Shown: positions 1 through 7,227 of the stretch, piece after piece
Position numbering within the stretch: the stretch's first letter is position 1
Layout of the letters: each line of letters begins with the position of its first letter
Origin: Nitrospirota bacterium
GTDB lineage: Bacteria > Nitrospirota > Thermodesulfovibrionia > Thermodesulfovibrionales > UBA6898
NCBI GenBank assembly: GCA_021825365.1
Contig: JAKAHR010000004.1
Coordinates: 62,001 to 126,000 of the forward strand
Direction: 5' to 3'
DNA length: 64,000 nucleotides
Made by a program: the position numbers and the translations under genes
The notes under the pieces: model-generated
The model's database searches: none
Told to the model about the DNA's origin: nothing
What the model saw: only the letters and a program-made list of their open reading frames with translations

Positions 1-528
1 TACCTGAAGATCGAAGGGGAGGACTTCGACGCATCCGTCCCTGCCGGCAGGATCGTCAGGCAGGACATACCGGCAGGCAACAAGGTGAAGGAGAGGCGGC
101 CGATCAAGGTGATCGTCAGCAAAGGGCCGCGGATAAACTCCGTCCCCTCGATCGTCAATGAAACCCTTCCGAACGCCGAGGCGGCCCTCATGCAGAAGGG
201 GCTGAAGATCGGGAAGGTGGTAAAGGTGCATTCCGACACCATTGAAAAGGGAAGGATAGTCGCTCAGAGGCCTGAACCCGACGAACGGCTGACGGACGTT
301 ATCACCGCCCTTGTCAGCGCCGGCCCTCATGAGGTAACGTATTACTGCCCTGACTTCCAGGGAAAGAGCCTGGAGAACGCCCGGGAGCTGGCCGGAAAGA
401 TGGGATTGTCCGTCGAGACGAAGGGGACAGGGGAGATCGTCAGGTCTCAAAAGCCGAAGCCGGGCGCCCTGGTCAGGGGCGGCGACACCGTGTATCTTGA
501 AACGAAAGAGGCCTCCGGAAATGATTAA
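1..528 (+). CDS. PASTA-domain protein, C-terminal part (5' end outside the window)
   Basis: The frame is open from base 1, so the true start lies upstream; the GTG at 85 is internal because the PASTA fold runs through it. The visible 175 residues hold the end of one PASTA repeat and two complete ones (about residues 44-110 and 112-172), with the usual helix of the type NAEAALMQKGLKIG and turns such as QRPEPDERL. PASTA repeats bind muropeptides or sit at the ends of Ser/Thr kinases and penicillin-binding proteins. Whether a kinase or transpeptidase domain precedes them cannot be seen. The TAA stop overlaps the rpe start by 8 bases, so the two are surely cotranscribed. Confidence 0.88.
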   Translation, partial: YLKIEGEDFDASVPAGRIVRQDIPAGNKVKERRPIKVIVSKGPRINSVPSIVNETLPNAEAALMQKGLKIGKVVKVHSDTIEKGRIVAQRPEPDERLTDVITALVSAGPHEVTYYCPDFQGKSLENARELAGKMGLSVETKGTGEIVRSQKPKPGALVRGGDTVYLETKEASGND

Positions 529-1177
529 GATCGCACCGTCCATATTGTCTTCAGACTTCTCCCGCCTCGGCGAGGAGATACGCGCTGCCGAGGCGGCGGG
601 CGCACACCTGATACACGTCGACGTGATGGACGGCCACTTCGTGCCGAACATCACCATAGGTCCCCCGGTGGTCGAGTCGATACGGAAGATAACGGCCCTT
701 CCCCTGGACGTTCATCTCATGATCTCGGACCCGGATTTCTTCCTCGTCGATTTCGTGAAGGCGGGCGCCGACATCCTCACCGTCCACTACGAGGCGACGG
801 TCCACCTGCACCGTACGGTCCAATGCATCAGGGAAAACGGCGCGAAGGCGGGAGTCTCCATCAACCCGGCGACACCGGTCTGGAACCTCGAATCGATCCT
901 GTCTGACGTGGATATGGTGCTGATCATGTCCGTTAACCCAGGCTTCGGGGGCCAGAAGTTCATCCCCGGAAGCATCCATAAACTAAGGCAACTGCAGAAG
1001 ATGCTTGCGGATGCCGGCCTCTCCGTGCCGGTGGAGGTGGACGGCGGCGTGACCCCGAAGAACGCGGCAGAGATCGTCGCTGCCGGAGCGGATATCCTCG
1101 TCATGGGCTCCGCCTTCTTCGGTTCAGGCGACTACACAAAGACGATGAAGGAACTGCATGCTGTACTCGGCGACTGA
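521..1177 (+). CDS. rpe: Ribulose-phosphate 3-epimerase
   Basis: Interconverts ribulose 5-phosphate and xylulose 5-phosphate in the cytoplasmic pentose phosphate pathway. It has 218 residues, normal for the family. Visible signatures are SILSSDFSRL near the N-terminus, HVDVMDGHFVPN (metal His and a catalytic Asp), HLMI, the phosphate loop VNPGFGGQKF, and EVDGGV with the second catalytic Asp. ATG 521 gives the expected N-terminus (M-I-K-I-A-P); an in-frame ATG at 497 would add eight residues not seen in the family. It overlaps the PASTA gene upstream and the TPR gene downstream. Confidence 0.97.
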   Translation: MIKIAPSILSSDFSRLGEEIRAAEAAGAHLIHVDVMDGHFVPNITIGPPVVESIRKITALPLDVHLMISDPDFFLVDFVKAGADILTVHYEATVHLHRTVQCIRENGAKAGVSINPATPVWNLESILSDVDMVLIMSVNPGFGGQKFIPGSIHKLRQLQKMLADAGLSVPVEVDGGVTPKNAAEIVAAGADILVMGSAFFGSGDYTKTMKELHAVLGD

Positions 1178-2243
1178 TAAAGAGTTCGAAAGGGCCGAAA
1201 GACTCCGCGAAAAGAGCGAGTACGCAAAGGCCCTCAGCCTGTACAGAAAGGCCCTGAAGGGCTATCGAAAAGACCGCGAGGACCAGGGTGTGCTTCACTG
1301 TCTTCTGGCAATCGGTGATGTCTGCCGGATGACCGGGGACTTCCGCTCCGCGGAGAAGTCGTATGCCGGGGCGGAGGAGGTTGCGCAGGCATCAGGAAAC
1401 CGCGTCGCAGCGGCGGACGCGCAGCTCAACAGGGGGCTCTCCCTCCGCGGCATGGGAGACTGGAAGTCGGCGCTAAAGCTGTCACGGCAGGCGCTGCGAC
1501 TGTACCGGAAAAACGATGACCGCCATGCGGTCGCCTTTACGCTGTGGGCGATGGCGGGCGCCCTCCGCATCAAGGGCGACATACCCGGGGCGATCCGCGC
1601 GTATCAGGAATCGCGGGAGATCTTCAGCATGCTCAGGATCAGGCCGGCCGCCGGCTACTGCCTCTGCGGCCTTGGCGGCACCCACCGCATCGCCGGTCTC
1701 TTCTCAGACTCGCTGAAATACTACCGCTCCGCCAACAGGCTCTTCAGCTCGATCAACGACCGCTTCGGCACGGCCTATTCCTACTGTGGAATAGGCAACG
1801 CGCTGCGGATGCTCGGCAAGTATCGCGAGGGCCTCCAGAGCTTTGCCCGCGCATCGGCCATCTATAAGAAGATCGGTGACCGGGTCAGCTATGCCTATAC
1901 CCTCTGGAGCATCGGTACGACCTACAAGATGCTCGGACAATACTCCCCTGCCCTGCGCCATTTCAAAATGGCGCAGGCATTCTTCACCCGCACGAAGGAC
2001 CCCCGGGGGATCATTTACTGCCGTCTCGGTTTCGGGGAGGTGGCGATGCTGCAGGGAAAGAAGGCGGTTGCAAAGAAATATTTCGAAACGTCGGTTGAAG
2101 AGGCCGGCCGGTTCGGATTCAGGGTGGAGGGATGTCATGCCCGGATGCTCCTGTCGTATCTGTCGGGGAGACAGGGGACCGGCTGTTACCGGAAACTGGG
2201 GCTGAAGCTGGACCTCGGCAGTGCCCCCTTCAACTTACCCTGA
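1158..2243 (+). CDS. TPR-repeat protein
   Basis: A 361-residue protein made almost entirely of tandem tetratricopeptide repeats (about eight) of roughly 40 residues, each with an A-x-x-x-Y/F or G-x-x-Y pattern such as ALSLYRKALKGYR, AIRAYQESREIF, SLKYYRSANRLF and ALRHFKMAQAFF. The longer spacing and the G-DR between helices resemble the Tpr_12 class. There is no signal peptide or membrane helix, so it is probably a cytoplasmic scaffold; its partner is unknown. The start overlaps the last 20 bases of rpe, so it is translated as part of that operon. The C-terminus (about residues 335-361) leaves the repeat pattern. Confidence 0.85.
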   Translation: MLYSATDKEFERAERLREKSEYAKALSLYRKALKGYRKDREDQGVLHCLLAIGDVCRMTGDFRSAEKSYAGAEEVAQASGNRVAAADAQLNRGLSLRGMGDWKSALKLSRQALRLYRKNDDRHAVAFTLWAMAGALRIKGDIPGAIRAYQESREIFSMLRIRPAAGYCLCGLGGTHRIAGLFSDSLKYYRSANRLFSSINDRFGTAYSYCGIGNALRMLGKYREGLQSFARASAIYKKIGDRVSYAYTLWSIGTTYKMLGQYSPALRHFKMAQAFFTRTKDPRGIIYCRLGFGEVAMLQGKKAVAKKYFETSVEEAGRFGFRVEGCHARMLLSYLSGRQGTGCYRKLGLKLDLGSAPFNLP

Positions 2244-2276
2244 CGCAAAGACAGAGAAGGCAGGCGAAGACAAAAA

Positions 2277-2819
2277 GTGCATGTCCTGAATGTCCCCAAC
2301 TCCCTCACCATGCTGAGGATCGTCATCATCCCGATCTTTGTCACCATGCTTATCTACGGCAGGTATCGCTACGCCCTCTACCTCTTCATCGCGGCCGGCC
2401 TCACCGACCTGCTCGACGGCCTGTTCGCGAGGCTCGCTGACCAGAAGACCCCTCTGGGGACATTCCTCGACCCCCTTGCAGACAAGTTCCTCCTCGTCAC
2501 CTCCTTCATCCTCTTTGCCCTGTACGGATGGATACCCAAGTGGCTTGCCATCGCCGTAATCAGCAGGGACCTGATCGTGGTGATCGGCTGGTTCCTGCTC
2601 TTCATGATAACGCACAGCGCTGCGGTTGAGCCGCTCATCACCGGCAAGATCGCCATAGCCCTTGAGCTCGTCGTCCTGGCATACATACTATTGAGCATCA
2701 ACGACAGCAGTCTCTTTCCGCCGCTGCCCAAGGCGGTCTTTCTCCTGACGGCTGTCGTAACGTCTGTTTCCGGGCTTCATTATATCTACCGGGGGTTCAA
2801 GCTGACCCATGCGGGCTAG
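2277..2819 (+). CDS. pgsA: CDP-diacylglycerol--glycerol-3-phosphate 3-phosphatidyltransferase
   Basis: Integral membrane enzyme that makes phosphatidylglycerol phosphate from CDP-diacylglycerol. Its 180 residues begin with NVPNSLTMLRI, typical of PgsA, and contain the CDP-alcohol phosphotransferase motif D-G-x2-A-R-x8-G-x3-D-x3-D: DGLFARLADQKTPLG followed by FLDPLADK. About five or six hydrophobic helices are visible. The start is GTG 2277, 33 bases after the TPR stop; AAGGCAGG further upstream is a modest ribosome site. Its end overlaps the next gene by 11 bases. Related CDP-alcohol transferases (PssA, Cls-like) are less likely given the N-terminal pattern. Confidence 0.92.
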   Translation: MHVLNVPNSLTMLRIVIIPIFVTMLIYGRYRYALYLFIAAGLTDLLDGLFARLADQKTPLGTFLDPLADKFLLVTSFILFALYGWIPKWLAIAVISRDLIVVIGWFLLFMITHSAAVEPLITGKIAIALELVVLAYILLSINDSSLFPPLPKAVFLLTAVVTSVSGLHYIYRGFKLTHAG

Positions 2820-4104
2820 GACCGGCATAGAGATCGAATCCATTTCTCCGGGCAGCCCGGCTGAAAGGGCGGGACTCAGGCCGGGTGACGTCCTTCTGTC
2901 CGCTGACGGCCGTCCCCTCCATGATGCGATCGACTTCATGTTTCTGCTGACAGCCGGTCAGCTCAGGATCGGGTATTCCCGGGCCGGCGCTGTCTCCGCC
3001 GCGACGGTCGAGATGGGGGAGAACGACAGCATGGGGATCACCTTCCTTCCCTTCAAGGTAAAGACCTGCAGGAACAATTGTGTCTTCTGCTTTGTGAGGC
3101 AGCTTCCCGGGGGGCTGCGGCGTTCCCTCTACATCAAGGACGAGGACTACCGCCTCTCCTTCCTCTACGGGAACTACATGACCCTTTCGAATATCACCGC
3201 AGCCGACCGCAAGCGTATCGTGGAGCAGCGTCTGAGCCCGCTGTATATTTCGGTGCATACCACGAACCGTTCCCTCCGCAACAGGATGCTGGGTAACCCG
3301 AAGGCGACGGACATCATGAAAGAGTTGAAGTTCTTCGCCGACAACAAGATACGTCTGCACACGCAGATCGTCCTCTGCCCGGGGCTGAATGACGGGAAGG
3401 AGCTGCAAAAGACGATCGCCGACCTCTACCGGTTCTATCCCTACGTGTCTTCCATCGCGGTCGTCCCCGTCGGCCTCACCATGCACCGGAAACAGCAACT
3501 CGCTCCGGTCGGCAGGGAGGAGGCGGCGAAGGCGATCGCGACCGCAGCGTCGTTCCAGAAGCGCTTCAGAAAGAAGCACGGGGAACCCATCGTCTTTTGT
3601 TCCGACGAGATGTTCATCAAGGCAGAGCAGGCCTTCCCTGCACTGAAGGAGTACGGCAGCCTTTCCCAGATCGAAAACGGGGTCGGCATGGTCCCCCTCT
3701 TCCTGAGCCAGTCCAGGAGGATCAAGGTGCAAAAGGCCCCGGGGAAGGCGAAACGGTTCGTCACCTTCACCGGTACGTCCTTCTATCCCATCCTGAAGCG
3801 TTTTACTGACAGACTGGCTGAAAAAGAGGGGTTGCAGGTGACCCTGCTGCCGGTTGAAAACCGTTTCTTCGGCGCAACCGTGACCGTCGCGGGTCTGCTG
3901 ACAGGACGGGACGTGATCAAGGCGATCCAGGACCAGACCGATTCCTTCGATGCGATCCTCGTGCCCGACGTCGTCCTCCGGGAGGACCAGGACATCTTCC
4001 TCGATGACGTCGGCCTCGCTGATATCGAAGAGGCGACGAGTCTCAGGACAGTGCGCATCGAGTCGACTCCCCAGGGGTTGGTCGATGCCCTGACAGAGGG
4101 ATAG
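2809..4104 (+). CDS. PDZ / radical SAM / DUF512 protein
   Basis: A 431-residue protein of the DUF512 radical SAM family (TIGR03279 type). Residues 1-60 form a PDZ-like domain (SPGSPAERAGLRPGDVLLSA). The radical SAM cluster motif follows at about residue 84 as C-R-N-N-C-V-F-C, with FVRQLP directly after it, which is characteristic of this family. The DUF512 part covers roughly residues 215-430. The family is widespread and was first noted in cyanobacteria and clostridia; its reaction is not known to me. It is the last gene of the rpe-pgsA operon and overlaps pgsA. Confidence 0.9.
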   Translation: MRARTGIEIESISPGSPAERAGLRPGDVLLSADGRPLHDAIDFMFLLTAGQLRIGYSRAGAVSAATVEMGENDSMGITFLPFKVKTCRNNCVFCFVRQLPGGLRRSLYIKDEDYRLSFLYGNYMTLSNITAADRKRIVEQRLSPLYISVHTTNRSLRNRMLGNPKATDIMKELKFFADNKIRLHTQIVLCPGLNDGKELQKTIADLYRFYPYVSSIAVVPVGLTMHRKQQLAPVGREEAAKAIATAASFQKRFRKKHGEPIVFCSDEMFIKAEQAFPALKEYGSLSQIENGVGMVPLFLSQSRRIKVQKAPGKAKRFVTFTGTSFYPILKRFTDRLAEKEGLQVTLLPVENRFFGATVTVAGLLTGRDVIKAIQDQTDSFDAILVPDVVLREDQDIFLDDVGLADIEEATSLRTVRIESTPQGLVDALTEG

Positions 4105-4132
4105 CCGCGAGCCTCTCCGTTTTCAGGGACGG

Positions 4133-4792
4133 CTATGTCCTTCTGGCCGCACCAACCCTGGCGACGCCGTACATGGATACTGCAAGCGCCGCGAGACTTC
4201 CGGCGATGACCAACGGACTCCAGACATGTTTCGGCAGGTTTTCGTAGAGTCCGTGCCCCCCGAATGCGATGAATATGAGGGCCGAGGCCCATTTGATCGC
4301 CCGTTCGGGGATATGCTTGCCCATCACGTTCCCCACAATAATGCCGAAGCCGTCGGAGATGATCATGCCGAGAGTCGTGCCCATCCATACGGTGATGATC
4401 GTGTTGTATTCAACAGCGAGTGCGATCGTTGCAAGCTGCGTCTTGTCTCCCATCTCGGCCATGAAGAAGGCGATCGTGACGGTCCAGAAGGGACTGAATG
4501 TATATTTTTCATCTTCGCCCTCCAAGGTATCGCCGCGGATCGTCCAGAGGCCGAAGATGATAAAGGAGGCCGCTGCGGCGATCTTGATATACGTCAGGGG
4601 AACAATCGAGGCGAGATAGCTGCCGGCTGAGGCGGCCATCAGGTGGTTGGCCGCCGTTGCTACGAAGACGCCCCACATGACCGTCTGCCATCTGATCCTG
4701 CAGGCAAAGGCCATCGCAAGGAGCTGGGTCTTATCTCCCATCTCGGCAAGGACGACGAAGATAAGGGAAGCAATAAACGCTGTCATGAACAC
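4133..4792 (-). CDS. TMEM165/GDT1 family (UPF0016) divalent cation exporter, probably Mn2+
   Basis: A 219-residue membrane protein with the two diagnostic repeats of the family: AEMGDKTQLLAMAFA near residue 17 and AEMGDKTQLATIALA near residue 115, each followed by hydrophobic helices (six or seven in total). Bacterial members export Mn2+ (MneA/Mnx type) and the eukaryotic ones handle Mn/Ca in the Golgi. Here the leader carries an apparent yybP-ykoY manganese riboswitch with a terminator, which argues for Mn2+ as the substrate. It is transcribed alone, convergent with the rpe operon. Confidence 0.92.
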   Translation of the reverse strand: MFMTAFIASLIFVVLAEMGDKTQLLAMAFACRIRWQTVMWGVFVATAANHLMAASAGSYLASIVPLTYIKIAAAASFIIFGLWTIRGDTLEGEDEKYTFSPFWTVTIAFFMAEMGDKTQLATIALAVEYNTIITVWMGTTLGMIISDGFGIIVGNVMGKHIPERAIKWASALIFIAFGGHGLYENLPKHVWSPLVIAGSLAALAVSMYGVARVGAARRT

Positions 4793-4811
4793 TATCCTTT
4801 CTCCAACAAAG

Positions 4812-4861
4812 AAAAAAGCGAGGCTTTAGCATGACATTACTGTCACACCAAAGTTCTCGCT
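4812..4861 (-). terminator. Intrinsic terminator, expression platform of the Mn riboswitch
   Basis: On the minus strand AGCGAG (4856-4861) pairs with CTCGCT (4817-4822), with inner pairs CTTT/AAAG and TGACA/TGTCA, followed by a run of six U. It stands between the riboswitch aptamer and the exporter start. This is the layout of a transcriptional switch in which ligand binding prevents termination. Confidence 0.8.
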
Positions 4862-4945
4862 TATTGGTCCTTGAAACCAACGACAGGGCCAGGCTTGCGC
4901 CAGCATGTTGACCGTGTCTTTGTAAGCTACTCCGCTTCAGTGAAA
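4862..4945 (-). promoter_or_regulatory. yybP-ykoY (Mn2+) riboswitch aptamer
   Basis: On the minus strand the conserved blocks of the class appear in order: GGAGTAGC (4926-4933), GTCAACATGCTGG (about 4899-4911), a GGC-GCAA-GCC hairpin, and TTTCAAGGACC near 4866-4876, matching the known GGGGAGUAGC ... GUCAACAU ... GCAAGACC pattern approximately. The position in front of an UPF0016 exporter is a textbook context for this class. The third block departs from consensus (CAAGGACC rather than CAAGACC), so a covariance-model search is worth running. Confidence 0.72.
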
Positions 4946-5140
4946 GATACTAGCAGCTTCCTCAAGGGGAAATCAAGCCGCACGCCCGGTGACGCCTTCA
5001 ACTTCGCTGACGACGCATGCCGGGGAAATCGGACTCATTGACAGGCCCCATGATTGATGATACATATAAGCACTGGAAACGTTGGTCAGTCTCGCATAAT
5101 AACTATTCAGATGTCGTTGTCGTTATGAAAGGAGATGCGT

Positions 5141-6016
5141 ATGCCGAAAGGAACCAGAAAGTCTTCTCGCGGATGGTGGGTGTTTGTCGTTACGATTCCC
5201 CTTCTTGTGCTCAGCCTGGGCATTGCCGGGGCGTTTGCGGCCCAGGCAAAGTCCTCGGTGGATCTCAATACCGCATCGCAGCAGGACCTCGAAGCGCTTA
5301 AGGGTATCGGTGCCGCAACGGCAAAAAAGATCATCGAGAACCGGCCCTACAAGTCTGTGGATGAACTTTCAAAGGCGGGTATCCCCGCAAAGAAGATAGA
5401 GGCATTGAAGCCGTTTGTTACGGTTGGACCGGCGGCTCAACAGCCTGCCAAGGCAGCGACAAAGCCCGCTGCAACCACTCCGTCTCCTGAGAAGGCTGCA
5501 TCAAAGGCGGCGGCAAAGGCCCCGGCCGGACCCGTTGACCTGAACACATCCGATCTGAAGACCCTCGAATCATTACCGGGGGTCGGGCCCAAAACGGCTA
5601 TGGAGATCATCAAGGGCAGGCCGTACAGGACGGTCGATGACCTGAGCAAGGTCAAAGGCATCAGCAAGGGTAAAATGGACGCCCTCAAGGGCATGGTGAC
5701 GGTCAGCACGCCGAAGAGCGCCCAGCCGGCAGCCCCTTCAGCCGCCCCTGCTGCCCCTGCAAAGGCAACGGCTGCCCCCAAGGCCGCCTCCGGGGTCGAG
5801 AAGCAGGCTGCCCCCCTCAAGCTGGCCCCCGGAGAGAAGGTGAACATCAATACCGCCAGCAAGGAGCAGCTTGAGGCGCTGCCCGGGATAGGGCCGGTGA
5901 AGGCCCAGGCGATTATTGACGGGAGACCCTACAAGGCCCCTGAGGATGTCATGAGGGTAAAGGGGATCAAGGAGGGAAGCTTCAGCAAGATCAAGGATTT
6001 AATTACCGTAAAGTAA
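5141..6016 (+). CDS. Exported protein with three ComEA-type helix-hairpin-helix domains
   Basis: A 291-residue protein. Residues about 14-36 form a signal peptide or anchor (WVFVVTIPLLVLSLGIAG, then AFAAQA). Three ComEA-like HhH units of about 57 residues follow, starting VDLNTASQQDLEAL, VDLNTSDLKTLESL and VNINTASKEQLEAL, each with a G-IG or G-VG hairpin and a 'GRPY' turn, separated by Ala/Pro/Lys-rich linkers. ComEA binds DNA in the periplasm for transformation; most ComEA proteins have one unit, so three is unusual. ATG 5141 is chosen because AAAGGAG ends six bases upstream; ATG 5135 touches that site. There are no other competence genes nearby. Confidence 0.88.
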   Translation: MPKGTRKSSRGWWVFVVTIPLLVLSLGIAGAFAAQAKSSVDLNTASQQDLEALKGIGAATAKKIIENRPYKSVDELSKAGIPAKKIEALKPFVTVGPAAQQPAKAATKPAATTPSPEKAASKAAAKAPAGPVDLNTSDLKTLESLPGVGPKTAMEIIKGRPYRTVDDLSKVKGISKGKMDALKGMVTVSTPKSAQPAAPSAAPAAPAKATAAPKAASGVEKQAAPLKLAPGEKVNINTASKEQLEALPGIGPVKAQAIIDGRPYKAPEDVMRVKGIKEGSFSKIKDLITVK

Positions 6017-6076
6017 GAGAAGGCTCAGTTTATGTGTCCCTGGGGCACTGAAACAATAGATACAAAGGAGGAACTG

Positions 6077-6361
6077 ATGAAACGCTTCATGGTATTGCTC
6101 CTGGCATTTCTTTTGTTTGCTTCATTCTCGTTCGCCGGCACAACAGCCTATCAGGTCACCGGACCCGTGCTTGAGGTAACCAATGATTCAGTCACCGTCG
6201 AAAAGGGCAAAGAGAAGTGGCAGATCGCCCGTGACAAGGACACCAAGATAACCGGCGACCTCAAGGTGGGTTCCAAGGTCACCATCCACTATACGATGAA
6301 GGCGACCAGTGTTGAGGTTAAGGGAGACGAAAAGAAGAAGACTGAAAAGAAGAAGAAATAA
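6077..6361 (+). CDS. Small exported protein, beta-rich with Lys-rich tail
   Basis: A 94-residue protein with a clear signal peptide (MKRFMVLLLAFLLFASFSFA, cleavage after FA-G). The mature part has short beta-type segments (GPVLEVTNDSVTVEKG, VGSKVTIHYTMKA) and ends in a Lys/Glu tail. The same plan, including 'V-G/A-G-(S/D)-K-V-T-(I/V)', is found in the larger protein at 28720-29241, so the two are probably paralogous OB-like or DUF5666-like exported proteins. Function unknown. ATG 6077 has an ideal AAAGGAGG site seven bases upstream; the longer in-frame GTG start would bury the signal peptide. Confidence 0.8.
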   Translation: MKRFMVLLLAFLLFASFSFAGTTAYQVTGPVLEVTNDSVTVEKGKEKWQIARDKDTKITGDLKVGSKVTIHYTMKATSVEVKGDEKKKTEKKKK

Positions 6362-6377
6362 CGATCGTTTTCATTCC

Positions 6378-6425
6378 TGATGGGGAGGCCGTTCAATCAC
6401 CGTGAACTACCTCCCCATCACTTTT
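6378..6425 (+). terminator. Rho-independent terminator
   Basis: TGATGGGGAGG (6378-6388) pairs perfectly with CCTCCCCATCA (6410-6420), with an inner GTTCA/TGAAC pairing, and is followed by CTTTT. It ends the 5141-6361 transcription unit. Confidence 0.85.
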
Positions 6426-6503
6426 CCGGCAGGCCGGACATGCTGTCCGGTCACGTGAATGGAGAACACTCATCAAGATGGCATGAAAGCCGAGGAGGAA
6501 GAC

Positions 6504-6908
6504 ATGGGAGTGTTTGATGAACTTACCGGCGGATTGTTGGGAAAGCTGTTCGGCGGCGATAAGAACGCCCTGTTGGAGAGTGTCATGGGGTTGATCAACA
6601 ATCCCCAGGCAGGCGGGCTCTCCGGTCTGGCCCAGACATTCAAGGAAAAGGGTCTCGGCGATGCCGTGTCGTCATGGATCAGCACGGGCAAGAACCTGCC
6701 TGTTTCACCGGATCAGATAAAGGACGTACTCGGCGCTGACCGGATTCAACAGATATCGAAGGACGCCGGGGTCTCCCCGGATGATGCGTCCAGGGGATTG
6801 GCCAGTCTGCTTCCGGATATTATCGATAAGCTGACGCCCGACGGAAAAGTGCCGGATAGTGACATGCTGGCCAAGGGTCTGCAGATGCTCAAGAGCAAGT
6901 TGTCGTGA
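6504..6908 (+). CDS. YidB-family (DUF937) protein
   Basis: 134 residues, soluble, resembling the E. coli YidB family: an N-terminal MGVFDELTGGLLGKLFGG, a 'GLSGLAQTFKEKGLGDAVSSW' helix-type region with the related 'P-V-S-P-D-Q-I' and a C-terminal four-helix part ending LPDIIDKLTPDG. The family's role is unknown. ATG 6504 follows GAGGAGG by four or five bases and gives the usual family N-terminus; the 15-residue upstream extension from 6459 has no family support. It stands alone between a terminator and an inverted repeat. Confidence 0.85.
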   Translation: MGVFDELTGGLLGKLFGGDKNALLESVMGLINNPQAGGLSGLAQTFKEKGLGDAVSSWISTGKNLPVSPDQIKDVLGADRIQQISKDAGVSPDDASRGLASLLPDIIDKLTPDGKVPDSDMLAKGLQMLKSKLS

Positions 6909-6954
6909 CATTTCTCCAGGGAAGTAATCGTCTGCGCATGAAACTGGCCGCACG

Positions 6955-6987
6955 CCCCTTTTTGTTGTCGCTGACAACAAAAAGGGG
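6955..6987. repeat. Perfect 15-bp inverted repeat with 3-base centre
   Basis: CCCCTTTTTGTTGTC (6955-6969) and GACAACAAAAAGGGG (6973-6987) are exact reverse complements around GCT. On either strand the T tract is inside the stem and not after it, so it is not a normal intrinsic terminator. It sits 46 bases after the YidB-like gene and 45 bases before the riboswitch promoter. Confidence 0.8.
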
Positions 6988-7031
6988 GGAGGGAAGACTT
7001 CCCCCCGGCCCTGCCCCGATAACCTGCCTGC

Positions 7032-7060
7032 TTGAATACCCTCCCCGCGCGCGATAAAAT
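7032..7060 (+). promoter_or_regulatory. Sigma70-like promoter for the riboswitch-controlled gene
   Basis: TTGAAT (7032-7037), 17-base spacer, TAAAAT (7055-7060); an overlapping TATAAT lies at 7060-7065. The predicted start of transcription is near 7067, just before the first paired element of the riboswitch. Confidence 0.5.
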
Positions 7061-7071
7061 ATAATCAAACA

Positions 7072-7170
7072 GGGTGATTCCCGAAAAGGCCGAACCCTTC
7101 GGAAGAAGGGGGCGGAAAGCGGCGGATCTTCCCAAGATGGAGAGATGGCCGAGCTGCCGAAGGAATTAAT
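7072..7170 (+). promoter_or_regulatory. GEMM-I type cyclic-dinucleotide riboswitch aptamer
   Basis: P1 is TGATTCC (7075-7081) with GGAATTA (7162-7168). The joining segment AAAAGGCCGAACC parallels the GEMM ACAGGGCAAACC core. P2 is CCCTTC-GGAA-GAAGGG (7095-7110) with a GNRA loop. Then comes GGCGGAAAGC (class consensus GACGCAAAGC), a P3 built from ATCTTCC/GGAGAGAT, and GGCCGAGCTGCCGAAGG (class AGCGGGGUUACCGAUGG or, in Geobacter-like examples, AGCCGGGUUGCCGAAG). GEMM-I binds c-di-GMP, or cGAMP in a Geobacter subclass; which one applies here cannot be read off. The alignment is by eye from memory. Confidence 0.65.
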
Positions 7171-7195
7171 CTCAAGGCAGCCCGGCCTTATTTTT
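7147..7195 (+). terminator. Terminator overlapping the riboswitch core
   Basis: GGCCGAGCTGCC (7147-7158) pairs with GGCAGCCCGGCC (7176-7187) with one A/C mismatch and is followed by TTATTTTT. The 5' arm is the conserved 3' core of the aptamer, so aptamer and terminator exclude each other, predicting an ON switch with ligand. Confidence 0.75.
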
Positions 7196-7227
7196 GGGCG
7201 GGCATGCCGTTGGAAAGGAGAAATTCC

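Noticed and set aside
2797-3732. 311-codon minus-strand frame opposite the DUF512 gene
   Set aside because: Antisense shadow of a gene with clear family motifs.
5017-5301. 94-codon frame overlapping the HhH protein start
   Set aside because: No family similarity and it overlaps the signal peptide of a well-supported gene in another frame.
7137-7165. 5' end of a tRNA-Ser-like gene (GGAGAGATGGCCGAG)
   Set aside because: No anticodon arm, variable arm or T-loop sequence follows; the segment is better explained as the core of the GEMM-like riboswitch and its terminator.
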